A stretch of DNA of 64,000 nt from JALYXV01 sp963791545 (GTDB lineage Bacteria > Actinomycetota > Acidimicrobiia > Acidimicrobiales > Palsa-688). The notes below the pieces were generated by a model that did no database searches, was not told where the DNA came from, and worked only from the letters and a program-made list of their open reading frames with translations. Location of the stretch: positions 208,593-272,592 of the forward strand of contig CAWBSR010000007.1 of NCBI GenBank assembly GCA_963791545.1. Reading direction: 5' to 3'. How positions within the stretch are numbered: the first letter of the stretch is position 1; every line of letters starts with the position of its first letter. Shown here one piece after another: positions 1-8,964 of this stretch. Made by a program: the position numbers and the translations under genes.

Positions 1-1
1 G

Positions 2-1456
2 GTCGGCGTCGTCCTGCGCTTCGTGTGCCATTCCCAGCTGTGGCTGGACGAGGCGCTGACGGTCAACCTCGCCAAGTTGCCGCTGGGCAAGATTCCCGGC
101 GCCCTGCGCCACGACGGCGCCCCACCGCTGTATTACGCCGTTCTCCATTTCTGGATGCTGGCTTTCGGAGAGGGCAACTTCGCGGTCCGGGCGCTGTCGG
201 GCGTCGTCTCCGCGGCCAGCCTGCCCCTGGCCTGGATGGCGGGCCAACGGCTCGGCGGCCGCCGCCTGGCCTGGGCGGCATTGCTGCTCATGGCCAGCTC
301 ACCGTTCGCGATCAGCTACGCCACCTCGGCCCGTATGTACTCGTTCATGATCCTTTGGGCGGTGCTGGGTTTTCTCGCCATGGCCCGCGCCTTGGAGCAG
401 CCCACGACCAGCCGCCTGATGTGGGTGGGCACCCTGGCCGCGGTGGTCCTGTACACCCACTACTGGGGGATCTACCTGGTCGCGGTCACCGGGCTGTGGC
501 TGCTGCTGCGGGTCCGGCGGGCCAGTGACGATGGCGCCGCCCGGCGGGCCAGCCGCTCGTGCCTGCTGGCCCTGGCGCTGGGGTCGCTGGCATTCCTGCC
601 CTGGCTGCCCTCGTTCGTGTACCAGACGTTGCACACCGGCACCCCGTGGTCCAACGCCGCCGGTCTGGGCGACATCCTCACCGTACTCAGCCAGTACGCA
701 GGCGGCGGTCCTTGGGGGGCGGCGCTGGGACTGTCGCTGTTCACCCTGGTGCTCCTCGGCGTTTTCGGCGAGTCGGTCGACGGTCACCACGTGCTGGTCA
801 AGCTGAATGCCCGCCGCCAGGCCCGCCCCATCGCCTTCGTCTTCATGGGAACCCTCGTGCTGGCCGTCGCCGCCGGGGCGATCGCCCAGGCCGCCTTCGT
901 AGGCCGCTACACCTCCGCCGTCTTCCCGTTCTTCATCTTGCTGGCGGCGCTGGGCGCCACCGTCTTCGCCGACCGTCGGGTGCTGGCCGCCGTCCTGGCG
1001 TGGACGACGGTGGCGGGACTCATCGTGGCCATCGGGCCCCAACTGTCGCCCCGCACCCAGGCGGGCCAGGTCGCCAACGTGATCAACAAGTACGCCAGCG
1101 CCAACGACATGGTCGTCTACTGTCCCGACCAGCTGGGCCCGGCGGCGTCGCGGCTGATCACCGTGCCCGTCCAGCAGTTCACCTTCCCCCGGCTCGACCC
1201 GCCCCAGCGGATCAACTGGGTTGACTACCGCCAGACCATCCATGCTGCCAATGTGGAGCAGTTCGCCCAGCAGATCCTGAGGCTGGCGGCGGGACACGAC
1301 ATCTGGTTCGTCCAGAACCCGAACTATGCGGGTATGGAGCGAAAGTGCACCATCCTCATGAACTGGCTGACGGCGAACCGCAACAGCCAGCTGTGGGTGG
1401 CGGACCGGCCAGGTATCTCTCTCGAAAACGAATCGCTCACCCGATTCCCCTGGTGA
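2..1456 (+). CDS. GT-C (family 39-like) membrane glycosyltransferase, 5' partial
   Basis: The reading frame is open to the first base of the window, so the true start lies upstream; the GTG at 23 is internal. About 484 residues are visible. Near the N-terminus the motif SQLWLDEALT carries the Asp-Glu pair typical of the first extracytoplasmic loop of GT-C/PMT-like (GT39) enzymes. Roughly nine hydrophobic segments follow, then a C-terminal soluble tail of about 120 residues (from about residue 355). Such enzymes move a sugar from a polyprenyl-phosphate carrier to a protein or glycan outside the membrane; the acceptor cannot be told here. The FAD oxidoreductase begins 16 bases downstream, so the two are probably one operon in envelope glycan synthesis. 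The family call is fairly secure, the substrate unknown. Confidence 0.75.
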   Translation, partial: VGVVLRFVCHSQLWLDEALTVNLAKLPLGKIPGALRHDGAPPLYYAVLHFWMLAFGEGNFAVRALSGVVSAASLPLAWMAGQRLGGRRLAWAALLLMASSPFAISYATSARMYSFMILWAVLGFLAMARALEQPTTSRLMWVGTLAAVVLYTHYWGIYLVAVTGLWLLLRVRRASDDGAARRASRSCLLALALGSLAFLPWLPSFVYQTLHTGTPWSNAAGLGDILTVLSQYAGGGPWGAALGLSLFTLVLLGVFGESVDGHHVLVKLNARRQARPIAFVFMGTLVLAVAAGAIAQAAFVGRYTSAVFPFFILLAALGATVFADRRVLAAVLAWTTVAGLIVAIGPQLSPRTQAGQVANVINKYASANDMVVYCPDQLGPAASRLITVPVQQFTFPRLDPPQRINWVDYRQTIHAANVEQFAQQILRLAAGHDIWFVQNPNYAGMERKCTILMNWLTANRNSQLWVADRPGISLENESLTRFPW

Positions 1457-1472
1457 CCCGAGGAGGGCACAC

Positions 1473-2957
1473 TTGAGTAACACCAACGCGGCGTCGGCAG
1501 ACGACGTCGTCATCGTGGGTGCGGGGCCGGCAGGCCTCACCGCCGCCTACCAACTGGCGAAGGCGGGCAAGACGGCCACGGTGATGGAATCCGACTCAGT
1601 AGTCGGCGGCATCAGCCGTTCCGCGGAACGCGACGGCTGGCGCTTCGACATCGGCGGCCACCGCTTCTTCACCAAGGTCAAAGTGGTCGAGGACCTGTGG
1701 CACGAGATCCTCCCCGACGAGGATTTCCTACTGCGGCCCCGGATGAGCCGGATCTATTACAACGGGAAGTACTTCGACTACCCCCTGAAAGCGCAGAACG
1801 CCCTGTCCAACCTGGGCCCGGTCGAGGCGGCCCGCTGCGTCGGTTCCTACCTCTGGGCCCGGGTCCGGCCCCCGAAGGACCAGAGCAACCTCGAAGGATG
1901 GGTCGCAGCCCGGTTCGGCTACCGGCTCTACAAGACCTTTTTCAAGACCTACACCGAGAAGGTGTGGGGGGTCCCGGCCACCGAACTGCCGTCGGACTGG
2001 GCGGCTCAGCGGATCAAGAACCTGTCGCTCTCGAAGGCGGTATGGAACGCCGTCCTCCCCAAACGCAACCAGAAGGACATCACCTCGCTCATCGAGGAGT
2101 TCCAGTACCCCAAGTACGGCCCCGGGATGATGTGGGAACGGTGCCGGGACAAGGTCGAGGCGGCTGGCACCAAGGTGCTCATGAACACCGCGGCCCGGCG
2201 GATCCGCCACGCCGACGGCCGGGCAACCGCGGTAGTGGCGTCGTCCGATGACGGTACCGAGACCGAGTACACGTGCTCCGCCGTGATCTCCTCGATGCCG
2301 ATCACGGCCTTGCTGCGCTCCATGGACCCGCCGGTCCCCGAGAGGGTGAGAAAGGCGGCCGACGACCTGCACTACCGCGACTTCCTCACCGTGGCTCTGG
2401 TCGTGCCGGAATCGGCCGGCTTCCCGGACAACTGGATCTATATCCATTCTCCCGAGGTCAAGGTGGGCCGGATCCAGAACTTCGGCTCCTGGTCCCCCTA
2501 TCTGGTCAAGGATGGAAAAACGTGCCTGGGCTTGGAGTATTTCGTCTTTGAAGGCGATGAGTACTGGACTATGACCGACGAGGCCCTGGTGGCGCTGGGG
2601 CAGCGGGAGCTCAAGGTCCTGGGCCTGGTAGACCCGTCCCTCGTGGAAGCGGGCTACGTGGTGCGCATGCCCAAGGCGTACCCGCACTACGACGCCGATT
2701 ACAAGGCCAACGTCGATGTCCTGCGGGCGTGGCTGGCCGAGCACGCGTCGAATGTCCACCCGGTGGGCCGCAATGGGATGCACAAGTACAACAACCAGGA
2801 CCATTCCATGTACACCGCCATGCTCACGGTGGAGAACCTGCTCGGGGCCCACCACGATGTGTGGTCGGTGAACGTGGAGGAGGACTACCACGAGGAAAGC
2901 CGCCCGGCCGGTGGCGGCACCGGGCGGGACGCCCCGATCCTGCCCAAGCGGAGCTAG
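1473..2957 (+). CDS. FAD-dependent oxidoreductase, UDP-galactopyranose mutase / protoporphyrinogen oxidase-like
   Basis: 494 residues, TTG start chosen because the Shine-Dalgarno-like GAGGAGG lies just upstream (about 1459-1466). The N-terminus has the dinucleotide-binding motif VVIVGAGPAGLTAAYQL followed by ESDSVVGGISRS and IGGHRFFTK, the pattern of amine-oxidase/Glf-type flavoproteins that bind FAD. The length and the GGHRFF motif resemble actinobacterial proteins annotated as Glf-like or HemY-like. Family knowledge suggests either isomerisation of a nucleotide sugar or oxidation of a lipid or porphyrin substrate; the sequence alone does not decide. Placement directly after a GT-C transferase favours a cell-envelope sugar role over haem synthesis. 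The C-terminal 20 residues are acidic and then Gly/Pro-rich, probably disordered. Confidence 0.75.
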   Translation: MSNTNAASADDVVIVGAGPAGLTAAYQLAKAGKTATVMESDSVVGGISRSAERDGWRFDIGGHRFFTKVKVVEDLWHEILPDEDFLLRPRMSRIYYNGKYFDYPLKAQNALSNLGPVEAARCVGSYLWARVRPPKDQSNLEGWVAARFGYRLYKTFFKTYTEKVWGVPATELPSDWAAQRIKNLSLSKAVWNAVLPKRNQKDITSLIEEFQYPKYGPGMMWERCRDKVEAAGTKVLMNTAARRIRHADGRATAVVASSDDGTETEYTCSAVISSMPITALLRSMDPPVPERVRKAADDLHYRDFLTVALVVPESAGFPDNWIYIHSPEVKVGRIQNFGSWSPYLVKDGKTCLGLEYFVFEGDEYWTMTDEALVALGQRELKVLGLVDPSLVEAGYVVRMPKAYPHYDADYKANVDVLRAWLAEHASNVHPVGRNGMHKYNNQDHSMYTAMLTVENLLGAHHDVWSVNVEEDYHEESRPAGGGTGRDAPILPKRS

Positions 2958-2981
2958 CCCACGCCCGGTATCACCGCGGCC

Positions 2982-4829
2982 ATGTGCGGCCGCGGGAGGG
3001 TGCTGGCGGAACCCCGGCTGTCGCCCGACGGCGAGTCGGTCGCGTTCGTGGCGACGGCCGGGGGCAGGGGGGCACTCATCGTCGTCCCCACCTCGGGAGG
3101 TCACGAGGTGGTGGTCACGAGCGATCCGCCGCCTCCCGCGACCGCTTCCTACGGTGGGGGGATTTTCGACTGGACGCCGTCGTCGGATGCCCTCGTTTAC
3201 GTGGGCGCCGACCGGCTCCTCTATCACCAGCCGGTAGTGGGCGGGCCGGCCCGAAAGGTGGTCAGCGACGGCCCGGTGGCGGCGCCCGCGATGGCGCCCG
3301 ACGGCGCCCGGGTGGCGTATGTGCGCGACGGCCGCCACGTGGCGGTGGCCTCGCTCGCCGCTGGCGGCCCGTGGCCGGTGCGGCTGTCGCAACATCCCGA
3401 CTTCGCCTTCGACCCCGCCTGGTCGCCGGACGGACGCTGGGTGACCTGGCACGAGTGGGATGTGCCCGCCATGGCCTGGGACGACAGCCGGATCATGTTC
3501 GCCCCCTCCGATGGAGGCGGCACCCCCGTCGCGGTCGCCCGGCCGGGCAACGGCCCGGTCTCGGTCGGCCAACCGCGCTTCAGCCCCGACGGGGCCTGGC
3601 TGGCATTCCTCTGCGATGCCGGCGGCTGGCTCAACATTTGGCGGGCCCGCCCCGACGGGGGGGACCCCGAAGCACTGGTCGCGGAGGCGGCAGAGCACGG
3701 CGGCCCCTCCTGGGGCCCCGGTCAGCGCAGCTACGCCTGGTCCCCAGACAGCCGCCACATCGTCTTCTGCCGCAACGAGGCGGGCTTCGGCCGGCTGTGC
3801 GTAGTCGTCGCCAGCGGCGCCGGCGATGATGACCGTGACGGGGCCGTCCGTGACCTCGACCGCGGCGTCTATTCCGCCCTGTCGTGGGCCGGGGGCCAGG
3901 TGGCGGGCCTGCGCAGCGGCGGCCGGACCCCCGACCAGGTAGTCGTCCTCGACCCCACCGCCGCCACACCTGGCACACCTGGGCGCCGGACCCTGGCCCG
4001 GGGGCCGGTGGCGGGGTTCGAAGCGGCGGGGCTGGTGGAGCCGGAACTGGTCACCTGGGAGAGCGAGCCGCGGCCAGGGCTCGGGTCCACGGTCCACGGG
4101 CGCCTCTATCGGGGCCGGGCCCCCGGGGGCGACGAGGGGGGCCCGCTGCTGGTGTGGATCCATGGTGGCCCCACCGGTCAGAACCAGGTCGCCTTCAACG
4201 CCCGCATCGCCTTCTTCTGTGACCGGGGCGCCAGTGTGCTCCAGGTCGACCACCGCGGTTCCACCGGCTGGGGCCGGGCCTACGCCCAGGCCTTGCGGGG
4301 GGAGTGGGGCCGCCTTGACGTGGTCGACGCCGCGGCCGCCATGCGGGCCGCCGCCGATCGTCGCTGGGGCGACCCAAGACGCATGGTCCCCATCGGCGCT
4401 TCCGCGGGTGGCCTGACGGTACTGCTCCTCCTGGCTCAACATCGCGAACTTTGTGCCGCCGGGGTGGACCTGTACGGTGTCACTGATCTGTTCGACCTGG
4501 ACGAAACCACGCACCGCTTTGAGGCGCACTATCTCCGTTCCCTCGTGGGGCCGCTCCCCGACGCCGCCGACCGCTATCGGGCGCGCTCGCCGATCAGCCT
4601 GGCATCGCGTATCACGGCGCCGCTTCTCGTGCTGCAGGGCTCCGCGGACATCGTGGTTCGCCAGGCCCAATCCGACGCACTGGTATCGGCGGTGGGCGCG
4701 GCCGGCGGCACCGTGGAATATCACGTCTACGACGGCGAAGGCCATGGATGGAGCCGGGCCGAGGTGGTCGCGGACGAACTCGACCGCACCTGGTCCTTCC
4801 TTCGCCGCTTCGTCATGAGGAGGTGCTGA
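2982..4829 (+). CDS. S9 family prolyl oligopeptidase / acylaminoacyl peptidase
   Basis: 615 residues. The first ~340 residues contain repeated SPDG/SPDS and W-S-P-D motifs of a WD40/TolB-like beta-propeller (for example FDPAWSPDGRWVTW). The C-terminal ~250 residues form an alpha/beta hydrolase: oxyanion region WIHGGPTGQN, nucleophile serine in IGASAGGLT, aspartate in LQGSADIVV, and histidine in GEGHGW. This is the complete catalytic triad of serine peptidases that release N-terminal or short peptides, here probably cytosolic as no signal peptide is seen. The stop overlaps the next start as TGATG at 4827, so it is translationally coupled to the zinc-ribbon protein. The exact peptide specificity is not visible. 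Confidence 0.88.
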   Translation: MCGRGRVLAEPRLSPDGESVAFVATAGGRGALIVVPTSGGHEVVVTSDPPPPATASYGGGIFDWTPSSDALVYVGADRLLYHQPVVGGPARKVVSDGPVAAPAMAPDGARVAYVRDGRHVAVASLAAGGPWPVRLSQHPDFAFDPAWSPDGRWVTWHEWDVPAMAWDDSRIMFAPSDGGGTPVAVARPGNGPVSVGQPRFSPDGAWLAFLCDAGGWLNIWRARPDGGDPEALVAEAAEHGGPSWGPGQRSYAWSPDSRHIVFCRNEAGFGRLCVVVASGAGDDDRDGAVRDLDRGVYSALSWAGGQVAGLRSGGRTPDQVVVLDPTAATPGTPGRRTLARGPVAGFEAAGLVEPELVTWESEPRPGLGSTVHGRLYRGRAPGGDEGGPLLVWIHGGPTGQNQVAFNARIAFFCDRGASVLQVDHRGSTGWGRAYAQALRGEWGRLDVVDAAAAMRAAADRRWGDPRRMVPIGASAGGLTVLLLLAQHRELCAAGVDLYGVTDLFDLDETTHRFEAHYLRSLVGPLPDAADRYRARSPISLASRITAPLLVLQGSADIVVRQAQSDALVSAVGAAGGTVEYHVYDGEGHGWSRAEVVADELDRTWSFLRRFVMRRC

Positions 4830-6025
4830 TGGCGACGACCGTCTACTACTGCCCGACCTGTGGCTACGAAGTCCAGGGCCGGGGCGGCAAGTGCCACAAC
4901 TGCAAGGAACCTCTGATCGAGTCGCCCCTCGAGGAACTGGCCGAGGGCGAGGCCGAGGAGGAGGTCGGCTACAACCTCGACGAGTGGGAGGATGCGGCCC
5001 GGGGGGAGCTGATCGCGGGCCTGATCGAAGGAGGGTTCCGCCACCGCTTCGAAGGCGACGAGATGGTGGTGGCGGCCGAGGACGAGGACGATGTCGACAA
5101 CCTGATCGCCAACCTCGGGGCGCAAGGCTCCGGTGACCCCAATGACCCCGAACCGGGGCGGGTCCTCACCGTCCTGGCCGACGCCGCCCGGCGCCTGGTT
5201 GTGGATCCCACCGATATGGCCGCCGACGGTGACCTGGCGGAGGCGGCGGCCGGGGTCTTCGCGATCGAAGGCGTGTGGGGTGTGGACGAGGAGACCTGGG
5301 CGGCCGTGGGCCGGGTCACCCGGCGCCTGCTCGGGGCCCTGGGCGCCGACGAGGCGCTGGAAGCCGAGATCACCGAGAGCGCGACGCTGCTGGCCCGCCT
5401 GCTGCAGGACCTCGAAGGCCGGGTCCGAGGATTCGTCTATGAGCCCGCAGCAGTCGAGGCGGAGTCGGAGGGCGCCGACGGCGACGTCGAAGAAAATGAC
5501 CGGGAGACGGAGCAGGACAGGGGGGAAGACGGCGTCGAGCTGGCCGCCGGGGAGGAAGACGAGATGGTCTACGAGTTGGAGGACTGGCGGCCCGAGGAGC
5601 GGGCCCAGATCAGCCTCCTCCTCGAACGGGGCCAGATCCGCTACCACTGGGAGGGAAGCGACCTGATCGTGGGCGCCGCCCATGACGAGGCGGTGGAGGC
5701 GATCCTGGTCGAGGTGAGCCGGGCCGGCTCGGAGTCGTCGGACGAAATCGACGACGAGGCCCGCTACCTCATCCTGTCGGATCTGTTCGGCGCCGCCGAC
5801 CGCTTGGCGGGCGACCCCGAAGACGAACAGAAGCAGGAAGACCTGGTCACCCTGGCCGCCTTGATCCAGAACTGGGCCACCCCGTTCGCGGTCACCGACG
5901 ACGAGTGGTGGAAGATCCGGCTGCGGGCCAGCACCCTCGCCGATTCCGTCGAGGCGCAGTCCAGCCGGGCGGTGATCGAGGACGCGGCCGGCAACCTCCG
6001 GGACCTGCTCCGCAAGTTCGTCTAG
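4829..6025 (+). CDS. Zinc-ribbon protein with two tandem copies of an acidic ~155-residue domain
   Basis: 398 residues; ATG at 4829 overlaps the stop of the peptidase gene. Residues 7-26 form a four-cysteine zinc ribbon (CPTCGYEV ... CHNCKEPL). The rest is two diverged copies of one domain: the first starts near residue 48 with YNLDEWEDAARGELI, the second near residue 245 with YELEDWRPEERAQIS. Both continue with a G-x-IR/FR-H/Y-H/R-F/W-EG-D/S pattern and a DE-x-V-x-x-I stretch, and both end in similar helices (LEGRVRGFV versus NLRDLLRKFV). The spacer between them is Glu/Asp-rich. I do not recognise the domain and assign no function. Coupling to a peptidase suggests a shared substrate or complex, but this is inference. 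Confidence 0.8.
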   Translation: MATTVYYCPTCGYEVQGRGGKCHNCKEPLIESPLEELAEGEAEEEVGYNLDEWEDAARGELIAGLIEGGFRHRFEGDEMVVAAEDEDDVDNLIANLGAQGSGDPNDPEPGRVLTVLADAARRLVVDPTDMAADGDLAEAAAGVFAIEGVWGVDEETWAAVGRVTRRLLGALGADEALEAEITESATLLARLLQDLEGRVRGFVYEPAAVEAESEGADGDVEENDRETEQDRGEDGVELAAGEEDEMVYELEDWRPEERAQISLLLERGQIRYHWEGSDLIVGAAHDEAVEAILVEVSRAGSESSDEIDDEARYLILSDLFGAADRLAGDPEDEQKQEDLVTLAALIQNWATPFAVTDDEWWKIRLRASTLADSVEAQSSRAVIEDAAGNLRDLLRKFV

Positions 6026-6074
6026 CGGTTCCGCCGCCCAACCCCGAGGTTTCGTACAACTTCCTGAGACGGTC

Positions 6075-6080
6075 TACCGT
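6075..6080 (+). promoter_or_regulatory. -10 hexamer TACCGT for leaderless J-domain gene
   Basis: TACCGT ends 8 bases before the GTG at 6089, the spacing expected when transcription starts at or next to the start codon. Confidence 0.45.
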
Positions 6081-6088
6081 TTCGGATT

Positions 6089-6790
6089 GTGTTGCTGGCC
6101 GAGTTGGAGATACGCCATTCACGCGCCATCGCGCCCACTCGGCGGGTGGCCTTGGGCGATCTGTGGTTGCCAACCGAGCCCGCCCCGGGATTCGGCGGCA
6201 TCCTGCTGGCGGGGATCGTGGCGGGGCACGTCAACCAACTCGAGGACGACCTTCGCGACGAGCTGGATGCCTTGGTCGACGATCTGGAACGGGGTTCCAA
6301 GATCGCCCAGCCCCGGCTCCGGCACCGATTTCAGACCGACGTGGTGGGCCTCGACCGGAGCCACCACCGCCTGGTCGGCGTCGGCGAGTCGATGGCCCTG
6401 GAGCTGGACGACCACGGGGCCGTCCTGCCCCAGATCCTGGGAGCCACCTACGCGGCCAGCAAGTTGTCGTACCGGACCCGGGGCGCCGTGTTCGGGCTGC
6501 TACGCCGGGCGACGCGCTGGCACGCCGATAACGACGACCGCCTGATCGGCTACCTGACCGGCGATGAGGCGTCCTACCGCCCCTGGAAGGCGGGGCTCCA
6601 CGACGAGGGCTGGGCCCTCAAGGTGCTGGGCTTCAAACCGGACGCCGACCCGACCCGCTCGGCCGTGCTGGCGGTGTTCCGGAAGATGGTGTTCCACGCC
6701 CACCCTGACCATGGTGGGTCCAGCGACCAGGCGGGCAAGCGGATCACCGAGCTGACCCAGGCCAAGCGGATCCTCCTCACCGAGGTCTGA
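6089..6790 (+). CDS. J-domain-containing protein (C-terminal HPD)
   Basis: 233 residues with a GTG start placed 8 bases after a -10-like hexamer. The N-terminal ~170 residues are not recognised; they are charged and helical with no membrane segment. The C-terminal ~60 residues read WALKVLGFKPDAD, then FRKMVFHAHPDHGG, which contains the His-Pro-Asp tripeptide that J-domains use to stimulate DnaK ATPase. The domain sits at the C-terminal end, unlike DnaJ itself, so this is a class C J-protein. It could recruit DnaK to an unknown client bound by the N-terminal part. The hydrolase starts 2 bases after the stop, so the two are co-transcribed. Confidence 0.75.
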   Translation: MLLAELEIRHSRAIAPTRRVALGDLWLPTEPAPGFGGILLAGIVAGHVNQLEDDLRDELDALVDDLERGSKIAQPRLRHRFQTDVVGLDRSHHRLVGVGESMALELDDHGAVLPQILGATYAASKLSYRTRGAVFGLLRRATRWHADNDDRLIGYLTGDEASYRPWKAGLHDEGWALKVLGFKPDADPTRSAVLAVFRKMVFHAHPDHGGSSDQAGKRITELTQAKRILLTEV

Positions 6791-6792
6791 CG

Positions 6793-7407
6793 ATGGCCGC
6801 CGCGCCGAGCCCGGGACCAGGCCCGATCGCGGCCGTTCTGCTGGCCCCCGGCGCCGGAGCCGACCGCAACCAGTCGGCGCTGGTGGCCATCGACACCGCC
6901 CTGACTGCCACCGGCGTGACGGTGGCCCGGATGGACTTCCCCTACCGGAGAGCGGGGCGGCGCAACCCCGACCGACCACCGGTGTTGCTCCAGGCGGTGC
7001 TGGACGCGGCGCGAGCCCTGGTGGCGGCCGCCGGTTGCGCCCCCGAGCAGATCGCCTTAGGGGGACGTTCGATGGGTGGCCGCATCGGGTCGCTGGCGGT
7101 GGCCGACGGACTGCCGGCGGCGGCGCTCATCTTGATCAGCTACCCGCTCCATCCCCCGGGACGACCGGACAAGCCGAGGACGGACCATTTTCCCCACCTG
7201 TCTGTCCCCTGCTTGTTTGTCTCGGGGACCCGGGACACCTTCGCGACCCCCGCCGAGCTGGCCGCCGCCACCGCCGCCATCCCGGGCCCCGTGACCCACC
7301 ACTGGCTCGAGGGCAAGGACCACGGCTTGCGGGGCTGCGACGCCGCAGTGGTCGAGGTGGTGGTGGCGTTCGTCACAGATGTCACGGGCCGGCGTCGTCG
7401 GGGTTGA
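6793..7407 (+). CDS. Alpha/beta hydrolase of the KANL3/TEX30 (dienelactone hydrolase-like) type
   Basis: 204 residues. Near the N-terminus LLAPGAGADRNQ is the typical first strand and oxyanion loop of this small hydrolase subfamily. The nucleophile elbow is LGGRSMGGRIG, the acid is in SGTRDTFATP and the histidine in GKDHGLRG, so the catalytic triad is intact. There is no signal peptide, so it should act in the cytoplasm on an ester or thioester; the substrate is unknown. It lies 2 bases downstream of the J-domain gene. Its 3' end overlaps the convergent MFS gene by 26 bases. Confidence 0.82.
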   Translation: MAAAPSPGPGPIAAVLLAPGAGADRNQSALVAIDTALTATGVTVARMDFPYRRAGRRNPDRPPVLLQAVLDAARALVAAAGCAPEQIALGGRSMGGRIGSLAVADGLPAAALILISYPLHPPGRPDKPRTDHFPHLSVPCLFVSGTRDTFATPAELAAATAAIPGPVTHHWLEGKDHGLRGCDAAVVEVVVAFVTDVTGRRRRG

Positions 7408-8887
7408 GCTCCTCCAGCGAGCGCTGGGCAGTCTCCGGGTACGCCTTCACGATGAGCCCGACCATGAGGGCGGGGCCGATCGCGAGCACCGCGAAGGCGG
7501 GGGCGAAGGTGGCGAAGTGCCCGGACAGGGCGCCGACGGTGATGAGGCCCACCACCCCACCGGCGGCGTAGGCCAGCCCGACGACCCCAGTCGCCCGGCT
7601 TCGCTGCCAGGTCGGAAACAACTCCGGCCCGTACACTCCCAGCGCCGGCGCCACCGCGTAGCTAAGCACGCTGTCGGCGATGCCCCACGCCCACAGCGGC
7701 CAGCCCTGGGCCAGGTACACCGCGAGGGTGGTGACGATCCCCCCAGCCGCCCCCACCGCGGCCACCAGGCGTCGCCCCCGGAGGTCCGCCAACCGCCCCC
7801 CGAGGAGGACACCGAGGCCTCCGATCGTGCCGCAGATGAGGGAGAACTCACTTATTCGGGCGGCGCTGAAAGCTCGTTCGGCCCGCAGGTACTCGTTCTG
7901 GAACTGGCCAGAGGGGGTCACGAACAGCGAGAACAGGAAGCTTCCGGTGCACAGCAGCGCCAGCCGCCTGGTGTCGGTGCGGCGACCCTCGGGCGGGGAG
8001 GCCTTGTCCAGGCGCTGCCAGCGCCGGCTCTCGGGCAGGTGGCGGCGGGCGACGGCCACCAGGGGCAGGAAGACCAGCGCCCCGACGAAGAGCCACCGCC
8101 AGCCGCCGGTCCCGAGGCCTGCCAGGGGGAGGGCGACGGTCGCCAGCCCCCCGCCCAGGCCCACCGCCATGGTGAGCAGGGCCAGCGCCCAGGCCCGAGA
8201 CCCGGCCGGCATCTCCTCGGCCGCCAGCACCCCGATGAGGACCAGGAGGCCCGCCGTCGCCGCCACCGCCAGGACCTGGGTGAGGGCCAGCCACACCAGC
8301 GACGGGGCGAGGGCGCCGAGGGCGCTGAGTACGGTGGCGCCGGCCGCGCAGCCCAGGATCAGCCGCCGCCGGCCGTGGCGGTCGGCGAGGACGAGGATGC
8401 CCAGCGCCAGCACCACATTGGCCCGCACCACGCCGAGCGCCAGCCCCTGATCGGCTCGCGAGGCCCCGAACTCGGCGGCCGCGTAGGTCATGGTGAGGCT
8501 GAGCAGTGACCCGACGAAGCCCACCACGACCGCCAAGGCGCACACCGTGGCCAGGACCTGGGCGGCCCGGCGGTCCAGCCGTTGGGGCGGCGCCCACCAC
8601 GGCTGAAGGTGCCGGGGCGCCAGGCCGCCCAGCGCCCAGCGCAGGGGGAGGGCAAACAGGGGCGAGAAAAAGGGCAGACCGAGCTCGAAGTCGACGGTCT
8701 GGCTCACCGCGGTGCCGCCGGGACCGGGCGCCGTGGTGACGGTGCGCCGGTAGCCCCGCAGCGGCCCTTCCACCTGCGTGAACTCCCCCTCTCGCTCTCC
8801 TGGCCCTTCCAGGATGAGGCCGTGGCGGGGCCGGAGGACGGCTGCGACGGCGTCGGCGTCGAGCACCGCCTTGGTTGAGACCCTCAT
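7382..8887 (-). CDS. MFS transporter with an N-terminal soluble domain
   Basis: 501 residues on the minus strand. After about 110 soluble residues come 12 hydrophobic segments. The loop LADRHGRRRLI between the second and third segments is MFS motif A; a similar loop RLADLRGRRL is in the second half, as expected for the two-fold MFS repeat. The soluble N-terminus contains hydrophobic stretches around FFSPLFALPLRWALGG and an LQPWWAPP motif, and is not a normal part of MFS proteins; it may be a START/SRPBCC-like or regulatory region. Substrate unknown. The gene converges on the hydrolase and diverges from murA, whose coding region begins 77 bases beyond the MFS start. Confidence 0.82.
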   Translation of the reverse strand: MRVSTKAVLDADAVAAVLRPRHGLILEGPGEREGEFTQVEGPLRGYRRTVTTAPGPGGTAVSQTVDFELGLPFFSPLFALPLRWALGGLAPRHLQPWWAPPQRLDRRAAQVLATVCALAVVVGFVGSLLSLTMTYAAAEFGASRADQGLALGVVRANVVLALGILVLADRHGRRRLILGCAAGATVLSALGALAPSLVWLALTQVLAVAATAGLLVLIGVLAAEEMPAGSRAWALALLTMAVGLGGGLATVALPLAGLGTGGWRWLFVGALVFLPLVAVARRHLPESRRWQRLDKASPPEGRRTDTRRLALLCTGSFLFSLFVTPSGQFQNEYLRAERAFSAARISEFSLICGTIGGLGVLLGGRLADLRGRRLVAAVGAAGGIVTTLAVYLAQGWPLWAWGIADSVLSYAVAPALGVYGPELFPTWQRSRATGVVGLAYAAGGVVGLITVGALSGHFATFAPAFAVLAIGPALMVGLIVKAYPETAQRSLEELNPDDAGP

Positions 8888-8964
8888 ACCGAGGCGGCGG
8901 GCATCGGCGAAGTCTCTCGCGGGTTCGCGTCTCGGGGGCCCGGAAGCGGCAATACTTGGCGGCC

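Noticed and set aside
1728..4745. A 1005-codon open frame on the minus strand
   Set aside because: It is antisense to the FAD oxidoreductase and S9 peptidase genes, is rich in Arg/Gly/Pro/His and shows no family motif; long antisense frames are expected in DNA this GC-rich.
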